A stretch of DNA of 64,000 nt from Rhynchopus sp. YZ270_cl-10 (Eukaryota; Euglenozoa; Diplonemea; Diplonemida; Diplonemidae). Positions 28,476 through 40,200 of the stretch are shown here, one piece after another (positions within the stretch are counted from its first letter, which is position 1; each line of letters starts with the position of its first letter). The translations under genes and the position numbers were made by a program. Location: NCBI GenBank assembly GCA_964035575.1, contig OZ037878.1, positions 1,383,470-1,447,469 on the forward strand. The letters are read 5' to 3'. The notes under the pieces are model-generated. The model saw nothing but the letters and a program-made list of their open reading frames with translations, searched no databases and was not told where the DNA came from.

Positions 28476-29205
28476 TTATTGTCTTTTTGCTGTGTAGGGG
28501 GAACCCTGTACATTCCATACATCTCAAATAGCCCAAATAAATTTTCACTGGGAGTAAGTGATTAGGGCTGATTAGGGATGTGTGATGCTCCAATTTGCGG
28601 TTACGACTTCATAATGGATTCAGGAGCATCCAAACATCCCATTTTCCCGTTAGTTTCCCATTTTTGACGATCTGGCTATTGCAGAATAGAGGTGAAAATG
28701 ACATTTTGCTGGGTCATTTTCGCGAACTCGATTAGGGCACTTCTGATGCTCTAATTTGCGGTTACAACCTCATAATGAATTCAGGAGCATCCGAATGACC
28801 CATTATCCCAACGTTTTCACATTTTGGACGATCTTGCTATTGCGGAGTATCCGGTGGAAAATCGGAAAATTCCATGTGTACCGTGTTTCACTGGGAGTAA
28901 GTGATTAGGACATGTGTGATGCTCCAATTTGCGGTTCCGACCTCATGATGGCTTCAGGAGCATCCAAATAACCCGTTTTCCCAACGTTTTCGCATTTTTG
29001 ACCAGTTGGGCTGTTGCGGAATAGCAGGTAAAAACGGTCATTTTGGCCACCTCAATTAGGGCACTTCTGATGCTCCAATCAAATCGTCCGACCTCATAAT
29101 GGGTTCGGGAGCACCCAAATAACACATATTCCCAACGTTTTCGCGTTTTTGATCCTGTGTGAGCAATCCAGAACAACTTTCTGCTTCAGTAAAAAAAAGT
29201 AAAAA

Positions 29206-29324
29206 GGATTCAAGCACCCGGACTTCCCAGCTGGTCACCCACGCCAGTACTATCCAGGCCTGCTGGTGCTTAACTTCTCAAATCAGGCGGGATGAGGTGT
29301 ATTCACCAGAGTATGGCCGAATCC
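29206..29324 (-). rRNA. 5S rRNA, copy 2
   Basis: Counterpart of 10162; full 119-nt gene. Confidence 0.95.
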
Positions 29325-29408
29325 AATACTGAGTCATGATGGACAACATGTGAACAGGTTGTTTGTGACCTAACAACGAACCAGAAATAGGACAGTGAAC
29401 AAAAAACA

Positions 29409-29481
29409 AGGCACTAGAGGGGATCGAACCCTCGACCTCTCGCTTACTGGGCGAGCGCTCTAACCACTGAGCTATAGCGCC
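29409..29481 (-). tRNA. tRNA-Thr(AGT), C33, copy 2
   Basis: Counterpart of 10365; loop CCAGTAA. Confidence 0.93.
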
Positions 29482-29602
29482 ATGCTTTCTCTCCATCTTC
29501 TTTTCTTTGAAGGGGGTCTTTTGAAATGTACAGAGCACGCATCAAAAATTTCCTTCATACCTCCGCGATGGTGAAAAAATTTTTAACGAAGGAGCCTAGT
29601 AA

Positions 29603-29684
29603 GGCGAGGTGGCCGAGTGGTCTAAGGCGCTACGTTCAGGTCGTAGTCTCTTCGGGGGCGTGAGTTCAAACCTCACCCTCGTCA
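29603..29684 (+). tRNA. tRNA-Leu(CAG), copy 2
   Basis: Counterpart of 10559; loop TTCAGGT. Confidence 0.95.
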
Positions 29685-29762
29685 CTTTTTCTTCGTTGTG
29701 TGATCACTTAAAAGCCTATTTCGGCCCAAAGCTTGTTGTTTTAAAGAAGCATCATAATTGTG

Positions 29763-29834
29763 GGGCTCTTAGCTCAGTGGAAGAGCGCCCGTTCCGCATA
29801 CGGGAGGCCGAGAGTTCGAACCTCTCAGGGTCCA
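29763..29834 (+). tRNA. tRNA-Ala(CGC), C33, copy 2
   Basis: Counterpart of 10719; loop TCCGCAT. Confidence 0.93.
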
Positions 29835-29911
29835 CAGTTTTTTTTTCCCCTGTTTTGTTTCTCCTGTGTAAATTGGTTCTCAGAGCTTTCACACCTTGCT
29901 CCCTAAAATGT

Positions 29912-29983
29912 GGCTGTTTAGCTCAGTGGTAGAGCACATCATCCGTAATGATGGGGTCGTGGGTTCAATCCCCACAGCGGCCT
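29912..29983 (+). tRNA. tRNA-Thr(CGT), C33, copy 2
   Basis: Counterpart of 10868; loop TCCGTAA. Confidence 0.93.
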
Positions 29984-30530
29984 AGGTTTTTTTCAGAGCT
30001 CCCCAAGAATTTCCAACCTAACTTGGGGTTTGTGGGTTTGCGGTCACTGGTGCACACATGGCCTGTGGACGGGCAGGGACAAAAAAAATTGGGTGCTTGC
30101 GTTGTGTGCTGGATCGGGACCACCAGTAAACTGGCAATCCCACATCCAGTTCTAATATTTGAAGTGTGAAATAGAACGCAATCGGAAGATTAGTTTACAC
30201 GAATGTAAGAATAATATCGTCATGGTAATATTCTGTACAGATTGTACGGGATTTACTATCATATGAGAGTAGTCCGTCGCAGGCCACATCGGGCCCGCAA
30301 CATGACCGGTCTTCACACAAAATTGTAAAAGAATTTTCCTTGGAAAAAATGTCTTTTTCAAGTTTTTGTTGTTGCTGAACGAGTTGTTTGGTTTCGAAGT
30401 AGCACACTAACTTAGCACCCAAACATGCAGCAAACATCGGAATACAAGACAGGGTCGTCTTGTTGGAGGTGGGTCAGGGTCTGGACATCCTCAAATGTGC
30501 ACACCTAATACAACAGAAGAAAAGGAAAAA

Positions 30531-30649
30531 GGATTCAAGCACCCGGACTTCCCAGCTGGTCACCCACGCCAGTACTATCCAGGCCTGCTGGTGCTTAACT
30601 TCTCAAATCAGGCGGGATGAGGTGTATTCACCAGAGTATGGCCGAATCC
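30531..30649 (-). rRNA. 5S rRNA, copy 2
   Basis: Counterpart of 11487; full 119-nt gene. Confidence 0.94.
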
Positions 30650-30704
30650 AATAATAGGTCTGGATAGAAAAGCTGGGAAGACTTATTACCAGTCCGTTTT
30701 TACC

Positions 30705-30767
30705 TGAGAAGTTAGACACCTCCAAGCCTGGATAGTTGTCCTACTGGCGCGGGTGACCAACTGGATA
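30705..30767 (+). pseudogene. 5S rRNA relic, copy 2
   Basis: Counterpart of the diverged 5S fragment at 11661. Confidence 0.75.
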
Positions 30768-30862
30768 AATACACCGAAAAATAGATCTAAATTGTCAGAC
30801 CGGTTCTTAGCTGTGCGCATCCATAAAAAACTAAAAAAATACTTGCGTCAGAAAATCCTAGT

Positions 30863-30908
30863 GTGTTGTACCGTGGTCCGATATTCTTTCGGTCCACGGG
30901 TTCAACAC
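30863..30908. other. long stem-loop, copy 2
   Basis: Counterpart of the stem-loop at 11819. Confidence 0.5.
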
Positions 30909-32175
30909 CTGAGACAGATAATATATTTTGACTTTTTCAGATTTTTCTCATTTTTTTGTCTCCTCACTCTTTCTGAGAATCTTCAAAATTGTCAAAAGTG
31001 AGAAATTTTTGGGAAAATGGCATATTTAGGGGCTCCTGAATCCATTATGAGGTCAGATGAATCAATCTGAGCATCACACATATCCTAATAGACAAAATGT
31101 CCGTTTATCAAAATACCTGAAAATGCCTCTTTATCCTATCTAAGGATGTCAGAAACCCTTAAAAGTGCAAAAATCTTGGGAATATAGGGTTTTTGGGCCA
31201 TTCTGAATCCATTGCGGGGTCGGACGATTTGATTGGAGCATCAGAAGTATCCTAATCGGTAAAATGTCGCAAAAATATGGGCAAAATGCCTTTATACCCT
31301 ATCTAAGCAATTAGAATGTGCTCTAAAACGCAAAAATCTTGGGAATATGGGGTTTTTGGGCACATCTGAGTTCATTGCGGGGTCGTACGATCAGATCTGA
31401 GCATCACATAATGTCTAGAATTTTACAGGTGCAACAAACACCTGTATTTTGGTGTAACATGCATATAACCATATCTGAATACCTTAAATTTGCACGAAAA
31501 TGCAAAAATCTTGGGAATATGGGTTTTTTGGGCACATCTGAGTCAATTGCGGGGTCGCACGATCAGATCCGAGCATCACACAATACCTAGAATTTCAACT
31601 ATGCAATAAACATGTCTATTTTGGGTAAAATGGCTAATAACCACATGTAAGTAGCTTAAAAATGCTCTAAAATGCAATAATCTTGGGAATATGGGGTTTT
31701 TGGGCACATTTGAGTTCATTGCGGGGTCGCACGATCAGATCCGAGTATCACACAATGTCTAGAATTTCAAAAAAGCAACAATCACATGTATTTTGGTGTA
31801 AAATGCATATAACCATATCTGAATGTCTCAAATACGCATGAAAATGAAGAAATCTTGGGTATATAGGGTTTTTGGGCACATCTGAGTCAATTGCGGGGTC
31901 GTACGGTCAGATCCGAGCATCAGACAATGTCTAGAATTTTAGCTATGCAACAAACACCTGTATATTGGGTAAAATGGCTAATAATCATATCTAAATGGCT
32001 CATATATGCTCGAAAATGCATAAATCTTGGGAATGTGGGGTTTTTGGACATTTTTGAGTCAATTGCGGGGTCGTACGATCAGATTAGAGCATCACACAAT
32101 GTCTCAAATTTTACAGGTGCAACAAACACCTGTATTTTGGTGTAACATGCAAACAACCATATCTAAATACCTCAA

Positions 32176-32205
32176 TTGATCTTAGCCAAAAGGCCGAGAA
32201 GGTAT
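32176..32205 (-). pseudogene. U2: U2 snRNA first 30 nt, copy 2
   Basis: Counterpart of 13132, with its PSE-like element at 32245-32254. Confidence 0.8.
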
Positions 32206-32355
32206 GACTTCTTTTTAGTCCATACCAAATTCGACACCCATGTACAGGGAAGCATGATGATGATCAATATTACTAGGAAACAACAAGGCAAACAGATTAC
32301 ACACCCATGTCACAGGGAAGTGAGCGAAGGTGATGATCAATCGTAGTAAAAACAA

Positions 32356-32497
32356 GGCCGCCGAAGCAGCTACACAAATTGCCAATGTGGCAACGCCGAA
32401 GCGGCCCATGGCGGGAATTGGGTAGTTTTCAACCAGCAATCTCTCCACAGCGTCCCTATTTGGTCATTGCTTATGGAATTATCCCGAGCGCAAGAAT
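32356..32497 (-). ncRNA. U4: U4 snRNA, copy 2
   Basis: Counterpart of 13312, unchanged by eye. Confidence 0.9.
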
Positions 32498-33018
32498 ACC
32501 TCCTTTTCTCCCAGTCGTGTCACAAAGCTATGTCAACAGGGAAGCGTGTTGGGGTGGTAACATAAAGACACCACGTAAAGCTAACACACCAGAACTACCA
32601 CCACCAATGTGCCTCCCTGTAGACATCTGTGCAGCCGATAGGTGGAACAAACAAGGGCAAGACTGTACTCTACACAGGATCTGTTTTTGAGTGCATTCGT
32701 GTTGAAGATTGTTTTCTTCGGCACAAGACCAAAGCTGGATGATGACATAGGTTGGGCATGTGCAGCATGAGCACTTGCGATGATTGTCACATACTTCTTG
32801 TATTGTTTTGTCTCTCCCCTGTATGGCGCAGGGAAGAGTACCAGGCACAGCCCTTCCACTTACAGCTTGTTTTTAAGAAAAACCTCAAAAAAGGCTTCAC
32901 ATTACTTTTTTCACCTTCAAGGACATCTTGATCAATCAAGAAGTTACCACACTATCCTCGCTCTCAACATGCTTCCATGGGTAGCAAAGTGCATACAGCA
33001 ATAGAACAAAACAGAGCC

Positions 33019-33131
33019 ATATCACGGTTCTTGCCCATATCGAACTCATCTTTCGCCTTTTACTAAAGATGACCGTGGGTAAGAGCCACTAAGTGAAAGC
33101 ATAATTTTTGAAGGGGCCTTTGTGTCTCATC
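33019..33131 (+). ncRNA. U5: U5 snRNA, copy 2
   Basis: Counterpart of 13975; the CTTTCGCCTTTTACTAAAG core and the Sm site are unchanged. Confidence 0.93.
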
Positions 33132-33204
33132 TGTTTTTAAGTCTTGACAACCACTACGCTTCCCTGAAGGTGTTGGAGTTTCGCATGTTGTTAAACTCAG
33201 CTAG

Positions 33205-33366
33205 AGGTTACATACCTTACTGGTGTCTGACCTGATCAACAAGGGCGTCGACACACCAGTGGCCCTTGCATTGCACTGCGCAGGGGATACTGGTGGCACT
33301 AGCTTCGGCTGGCTTGCACAGTGAAATTTTTGACAGCGGCGGTGCTGTGCTTTGCACAAACCCGCC
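33205..33366 (+). ncRNA. U1: U1 snRNA with ACATACC 5' end, copy 2
   Basis: Counterpart of 14161; the altered 5' end is present here too, so it is not a private mutation of one copy. Confidence 0.9.
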
Positions 33367-33651
33367 TTTTTAAACAAACAAACCAAAACAAACGTGATCA
33401 CACAAACCATCATGTTACCCAGTAAACCCAGTAAACCCAGCACACTGGTCTAGAGGGATCGACCACTGAGTGGTGACCTGTGAGCACACAGGCACCTGCT
33501 CCGATGCAGTAGTGCAGCGCACTAAGTGTTGTGCTAAGGACTGGCCAAACTTGTTAAACCTGCTGACCCACAAACCGGTTTTCACAACCGAAGCAAAAAC
33601 AAGGTCAGAAATAAAAAGCTCTTCAAAGGTTTTCGAACCTGACTCAGTATT

Positions 33652-33770
33652 GGATTCGGCCATACTCTGGTGAATACACCTCATCCCGCCTGATTTGAGA
33701 AGTTAAGCACCAGCAGGCCTGGATAGTACTGGCGTGGGTGACCAGCTGGGAAGTCCGGGTGCTTGAATCC
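33652..33770 (+). rRNA. 5S rRNA, copy 2 array gene 1
   Basis: Counterpart of 14608; full gene with T5 terminator. Confidence 0.96.
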
Positions 33771-34406
33771 TTTTTGCTTTTCTTCCGTGTTGGTGTGTGG
33801 TTTTAGGACATCCAGACCCTGACCCACCTCCAACAAGACAACCCTGTCTTGTATCCCTGTGTTTGTTGCACTATCCAGAGAGCAGAAATGAGGGGAGACT
33901 ACACCACCGACGGTGCTTCAGCCTACAGGAGCATGCTGGAATGTGAATGCTGCATGACAGCATTCACAATTTCACCTTTGGTGAGATGGAGATGAGCGCA
34001 AAGGTGCAAAAATGCACAACAAAAACTGAGGAAGAGGCATCCATACTCCCCAGAAGGGACGTGCGCACCTGCAGCCAAAAATTCTCCTGTGCTTAATATC
34101 ATGCGCGCTGGGGATGCCGAAATAGCTAAACTGTTGCAAGAAGTGGGACTAATTCCCAGGCAGTTGCCCTGTACAACATGCAAGTCCACAATGCCAGAAA
34201 CACTGTACTGGACACCAAGATACTCCAAGAAGATCGCAAACTGGCCTTATTTTAGGTGAAATGACCTAATGCAGAGTGCAGCGGAACAGGGGAGACAAAT
34301 AAAGTTTCCTGTACCATGCAACACCCAAGACCTTTTGCACAAGTGAAGCAAAAACAAGCTCAGAAATATAAAGCTCTTCAAAGGTTTTCCACCCAGACCC
34401 ATTATT

Positions 34407-34525
34407 GGATTCGGCCATACTCTGGTGAATACACCTCATCCCGCCTGATTTGAGAAGTTAAGCACCAGCAGGCCTGGATAGTACTGGCGTGGGTGACCAG
34501 CTGGGAAGTCCGGGTGCTTGAATCC
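34407..34525 (+). rRNA. 5S rRNA, copy 2 array gene 2
   Basis: Full 119-nt gene with T5 terminator. Confidence 0.96.
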
Positions 34526-35161
34526 TTTTTGCTTTTCTTCCGTGTTGGTGTGTGGTTTTAGGACATCCAGACCCTGACCCACCTCCAACAAGACAACCCT
34601 GTCTTGTATCCCTGTGTTTGTTGCACTATCCAGAGAGCAGAAATGAGGGGAGACTACACCACCGACGGTGCTTCAGCCTACAGGAGCATGCTGGAATGTG
34701 AATGCTGCATGACAGCATTCACAATTTCACCTTTGGTGAGATGGAGATGAGCGCAAAGGTGCAAAAATGCACAACAAAAACTGAGGAAGAGGCATCCATA
34801 CTCCCCAGAAGGGACGTGCGCACCTGCAGCCAAAAATTCTCCTGTGCTTAATATCATGCGCGCTGGGGATGCCGAAATAGCTAAACTGTTGCAAGAAGTG
34901 GGACTAATTCCCAGGCAGTTGCCCTGTACAACATGCAAGTCCACAATGCCAGAAACACTGTACTGGACACCAAGATACTCCAAGAAGATCGCAAACTGGC
35001 CTTATTTTAGGTGAAATGACCTAATGCAGAGTGCAGCGGAACAGGGGAGACAAATAAAGTTTCCTGTACCATGCAACACCCAAGACCTTTTGCACAAGTG
35101 AAGCAAAAACAAGCTCAGAAATATAAAGCTCTTCAAAGGTTTTCCACCCAGACCCATTATT

Positions 35162-35280
35162 GGATTCGGCCATACTCTGGTGAATACACCTCATCCCGCC
35201 TGATTTGAGAAGTTAAGCACCAGCAGGCCTGGATAGTACTGGCGTGGGTGACCAGCTGGGAAGTCCGGGTGCTTGAATCC
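35162..35280 (+). rRNA. 5S rRNA, copy 2 array gene 3
   Basis: Full 119-nt gene with T5 terminator, followed by the variant spacer that in copy 1 precedes the last gene. Confidence 0.96.
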
Positions 35281-35911
35281 TTTTTGCTTTTCTTCCGTGT
35301 TGGTGTGTGGTTTTAGGACATCCAGACCCTGACCCACCTCCAACAAGACAACCCTGTCTTGTATCCCTGTGTTTGTTGCACTATCCAGAGAGCAGAAATG
35401 AGGGGAGACTACACCACCGACGGTGCTTCAGCCTACAGGAGCATGCTGGAATGTGAATGCTGCATGACAGCATTCACAATTTCCCCTTTGGTGAGATGGA
35501 GATGAGCGCAAAGGTGCAAAAATGCACAACAAAAACTGAGGAAGAGGCATCCATACTCCCCAGAAGGGACGCGCGCACCTGCAGCCAAAAATTCTCCTGT
35601 GCTTAATATCATGCGCGCTGGGGATGCCGAAATAGCTAAACTGTTGCAAGAAGTGGGACTAATTCCCAGGCAGTTGCCCTGTACAACATGCAAGTCCACA
35701 ATGCCAGAAACACTGTACTGGACACCAAGATACTCCAAGAAGATCGCAAACTGGCCTTATTTTAGGTGACCTAATGCAGAGTGCAGCGGAACAGGGGAGA
35801 CAAATAAAGTTTCCTGTACCATGCAACACCCAAGACCTTTTGCACAAGTGAAGCAAAAACAAGCTCAGAAATAAAAAGCTCTTCAAAGGTTTTCCACCCA
35901 GACCCATTATT

Positions 35912-36014
35912 GGATTCGGCCATACTCTGGTGAATACACCTCATCCCGCCTGATTTGAGAAGTTAAGCACCAGCAGGCCTGGATAGTACTGGCGTGGGTG
36001 ACCAGCTGGGAAGT
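35912..36014 (+). pseudogene. 5S rRNA truncated by the satellite
   Basis: First 103 of 119 nt. After CTGGGAAGT the gene breaks off into AAACCCGC repeats, losing the last 16 nt and the terminator. It marks the right edge of the small-RNA array. Confidence 0.95.
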
Positions 36015-36495
36015 AAACCCGCAAACCCGCAAACCCGCAAACCCGCAAACCCGCAAACCCGCAAACCCGCAAACCCGCAAACCCGCAAACCCGCAAACCC
36101 GCAAACCCGCAAACCCGCAAACCCGCAAACCCGCAAACCCGCAAACCCGCAAACCCGCAAACCCGCAAACCCGCAAACCCGCAAACCCGCAAACCCGCAA
36201 ACCCGCAAACCCGCAAACCCGCAAACCCGCAAACCCGCAAACCCGCAAACCCGCAAACCCGCAAACCCGTAAACCCGCAAACCCGCAAACCCGCAAACCC
36301 GCAAACCCGCAAACCCGCAAACCCGCAAACCCGCAAACCCGCAAACCCGCAAACCCGCAAACCCGCAAACCCGCAAACCCGCAAACCCGCAAACCCGCAA
36401 ACCCGCAAACCCGCAAACCCGCAAACCCGCAAACCCGCAAACCCGCAAACCCGCAAACCCGCAAACCCCGCAAACCCGTAAACCCGCAAACCCGC
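36015..36495. repeat. AAACCCGC satellite, internal block
   Basis: About 60 nearly perfect copies of an 8-bp unit (GCGGGTTT on the other strand), with one C-to-T change and an extra C near the right end. Long reading frames across it are artefacts of the unit. Confidence 0.97.
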
Positions 36496-36753
36496 ACGAG
36501 AAGTGAGCAACCATATGATGCAGGCTGGTGTGAAGTGTTACCGGCTGGTGTATCGAAAATGTTCTAGTGTGTTATTCTTAGGGAATCTTGTTGGTGAGGT
36601 GAGTTATTAGCATTTGAGTTCACGTTGTAAAAGTGGAGTTTACATTTAGTGCATATGAGAACTTATGAACGTTTAGCAGTAATATCGTGTATATGGCCGA
36701 TTGCAGGTAGCGTAGAGACTTCAGCTGGCCAAGTAACCTTTTGTATACTACGT

Positions 36754-36985
36754 TTCATGGAGTCTACTACCACCATACTTCGTTGTAATTGCTCCGATGA
36801 AGCCACTACAGTAAGCCATTTGAAAAATTACATTTGGCCATTTTGGGATTTATGGACAGAAATGTCGACAAATCTGTCCATAAATTACGTTCTGTCCATA
36901 AGAGAGAGCCAAAATCCCGACCAAAAATCCCTGTATTGAAAATACAGGGATTTTTGGTCGGGATTTTTGGTCGGGACGCTCTATT
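36754..36985. mobile_element. hairpin element, copy A
   Basis: Shares with the copies at 52.5, 53.8 and 61.0 kb the core CCATACTTCG, AATTGCTCCGATGAAGCC, TTTATGGACAGA repeated in both orientations, and a near-perfect hairpin AATCCCTGTATT/AATACAGGGATT. It has no coding capacity, so it is a short non-autonomous repeat. The rest of 36496-37233 holds nothing I recognise. Confidence 0.7.
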
Positions 36986-37233
36986 GAGGGACATATTGTG
37001 GATACTCTGTGGGTGTGTGTATGTTTGTGGGGGGTGTGAAGAAAAATTGAAATATAAAATGTTCCTTTGTTTTTGTTCTCTCCTATTTCATGTTTCATTT
37101 GTATTTTGTTCAAAACTAATAGTACCCCCAAACCCACAATCCCAAAAAATACCCACCAAACCCAACCCGAAAACATACCCCCGATTGTAACCACTTCTTT
37201 CATTTTTCTCTTTTTATTACTTTTTTTGTATGT

Positions 37234-40200
37234 TCACAACTCCCAATCAACTTGATATAAAATCTCATTGGGAAATCCCCTATGCAATTGTTCCAAACCA
37301 CTTTTGTGTGTTTCCAATTCATGTTCAGGAGACCCTGTACCAATATTAAAATGATCGGGGTTTGCAGTATGTAATAAAATAATCCTGTCTTTTGCAGGAA
37401 TATTAGCAAGAACTTGTTCAGTAGACAAGTTGTTCCCCAAAAAGTGAAAAGATGAGGGCTTGTTGTTATCTTGGTTCATTTTGACAATAGTTATTAGAAC
37501 ACGTTTTAAGAGACTCACCAAGGCAAACTCAATCTGTTCTGCATAGTCTGATGTTGCGTACGTCCCATCAATCCTGCCAGTTATCCTGTTCATAAGGGCG
37601 TTGTAGGTGCCTACAATTGAGGATACGGTGTTAGCGTTTTCAGGTACAATAAGAGGATGATGTTTTATTGTAGTACTGTACTGCATAACAAACAATTCCA
37701 ATTCTCTTCTGAGTTGATTCCCTTGTCCTATCCTCTTTGTAATAGACTGGTCTACGGCATGGTAAAAGCAAGTACCATCCCCCAAAACCCTGGTAATGAA
37801 GAGCTTCGGCTTTTGTGCTGTTGTTGTTTCTGCTGATGTAGGGTTATTCTTCTTCCGCTTCTTAGGAGACTTATCTTCTGGATCTCTCTTCCTCTTTTTG
37901 GCTACATAGACAAGATCTTCAGCATCTTCAAACTGAATGCTTTCACACTGCATTGGCATGGGGTCCCAGAATTTATGGTCGTTAGATGGTGGAGGCATCT
38001 TTGCTTGTCTGTGGGTTTGTTCAGAGTACTCTTTGTCAGTCATGACGTGGTAACTCTGTAGCATGGCCTCTTCTGCTTCAGTCAGCTGAATAAAGATGCC
38101 CTCGAGTCCACGGTCAGCAACAGATTTTAGCATGTCCTTGTATACAGGGTTTGATACTCTGTATGGCTCCACAATAGTTCTGTTTGATTTGGTCCATTTC
38201 TTCAGAGGCACCGCAACCTTGACATGCTCTGCCTTTGGGCATCTGCTCAGAGCAACGTACAACTGCCCATGTGCAAAGCACTGTGACTCTGTGAGGTCAA
38301 GTCCAACCCTATCGAGGGTCTGTCCCTGAGACTTGTTAATTGTAGAGGCGAATGACAGTGCGACAGGAAACTGGACGCGCTGCATGCTGAAACCAGCCTT
38401 CTTCTCGTCAGGAGTGTTCTTAACTCTGGGGATGTTCACTGCCGTTCCAACTCTTTTAGGGTCACCCACAATGATCCCCTGAATGTTGAGCTGTGTCACG
38501 CCAGTCACAATAAACCTCGTTCCATTGCAGAGACCCTTTGGTGGGTTGAGGTTTTTAAGCAACATTAGAGGAGCACCAACCTTGACAGTGATGCAGTGGT
38601 CAGGTATGCCTGTCTGCTGGTACGCATTCATCACGTCTGAGTCAATGGCAGATTCTCCCTCAACAGACTCCTCTGTGCATGTGTCTTTCCCTGTCAACTG
38701 GAACTCATGGAGTTCTTCTTTTTGTTTCCCACACAGCCTCTTGAGGCAAATGTTGTTCATTGCCTTCTGAGCTTTGTTAGTTGGTGCAAGGATCATGCCA
38801 TTTCCAACTACACCTTCTCCAATCAGAGGGAAGACGTGGGTGATGAGGTCATCAGGTACAACATAATCCCCACAATCCTTTCGGTAGAGGTTTCTTGGGA
38901 GAGATATGGAACCGTCTCTATCGTTGCATGACCCATCGCCAATGGTTCCCAGGTAGGTCGCCCAATTTTTGTCATCCTTCTGCCTCATTATCTCGATAAG
39001 GGACAGCATAGTCATGTTTTGGAAGAGAGGAGAAGTATGCAGACAGTTTTTAAGCGTGGCACTCTTGTCTCCCTCAGTGACAGGAAGAATTTGCTTAAAA
39101 TCTCCACCAAGAACCACAGTGATTCCACCAAACCACATGGCCTTTCCGGTCACCTTTCTGCAGGTTCTGTCGAGAAGTTCTATATGGCCCCTGTTTGCCA
39201 TAACCACCTCGTCAAAGACAATGAGATCCGTTGAGCGTATGAGATCCTCAATTTCTTTTGTCAGTTTGCAGACAGAGTGGTGGTCATCTGGGTACAGATC
39301 AAGAGGAAACTTGAATCTGTTGTGGGATGTTCTTCCTCCAGGCAGGAGCATTGCTGCAATACCAGAGCTTGCTACTGCAAGGGCAATGTTAGGACGATGC
39401 GTGTCACCTTGCGCCGGAACCCCTCTGTGGCTTCTGCACCAACTGAGCATGGCTTGGTAGGTAAACGTTTTTCCAGTCCCTGCAGCACCCTGAAGCAGAA
39501 ACATCTCGCCTTTGCCCTGAGTCACAGAGAGTTGAACACGCTGAACTGCTTCCCTCTGTTTTGTATTGAGCTTAGGTTCAATCTTCTCCCACTCCTGCCA
39601 CTGCTTTTCCATGTTGTAGATTTCATCCTTCATAACCCAAGACACTCCATCGTTCGCACTCCTCACAGCAGCAGTTGGTGTTGGGAGTCCAAATACTTCG
39701 AGCTTTACATCCGACCCACAAATGTTTCTCAACACATTCTGAATATCCAACAGTGCTTCATTTTCCTCCTGCTCAGATACCGTAGCCTCCTCATCCGGTG
39801 CAGTCTCTCCCTGCTTCAGAGGACGCTTGCACAGCTCCACCTTGTATGTCTTCCAGAGTTCTTTCATGTTATTAGGAGGAATAGCAAAGGAGTTGAGTAG
39901 AACAGCAAGGGTAAACCTGAGGCATCTTCCTGACACAGTGGTTTTGACTGCATCCACAAGTGTAAGCTTCACAAGTTCACCATCCTGAAGGAGCCCCATT
40001 TCATTTGCTGCATCCGTAAAGGACTCGCACTTTTTCCCTTCTACAGTCATCAGGTCATCAAAGCTAGTGGGTCCTTTTCTAACCATGAGGATCGTGCGCA
40101 GAGCCTGGAGCTCCTTATCCAACACAGGGGTTCTGTACAGGCGCCCAATAGCCAGAAGATGGGACTTTGCAGCTCGTGATCTGTCCGTTGTGACAAGCGA

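Larger units (their letters stand above)
19045..36014. repeat. 19-kb small-RNA gene unit, copy 2 (truncated at its right end)
   Basis: Same content as copy 1 at an offset of 19,044 as far as the 5S array. Here there are three 5S spacers instead of four, and the copy ends inside a 5S gene at 36014, so the eight tRNA genes that lie at 17825-19010 in copy 1 are absent. I saw one substitution by eye (T at 3989, G at 23033). The gene-free stretches of copy 1 recur here at the same offset with the same contents. Confidence 0.95.

Noticed and set aside
35907-36567. Frames of 92-196 codons over the internal AAACCCGC block
   Set aside because: Same artefact of the 8-bp unit, on both strands.
37016-37180. 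Possible Helitron terminus near the left end of the Rep-helicase gene
   Set aside because: I found no CTRR end with a hairpin 10-12 bp before it, so no boundary is claimed.
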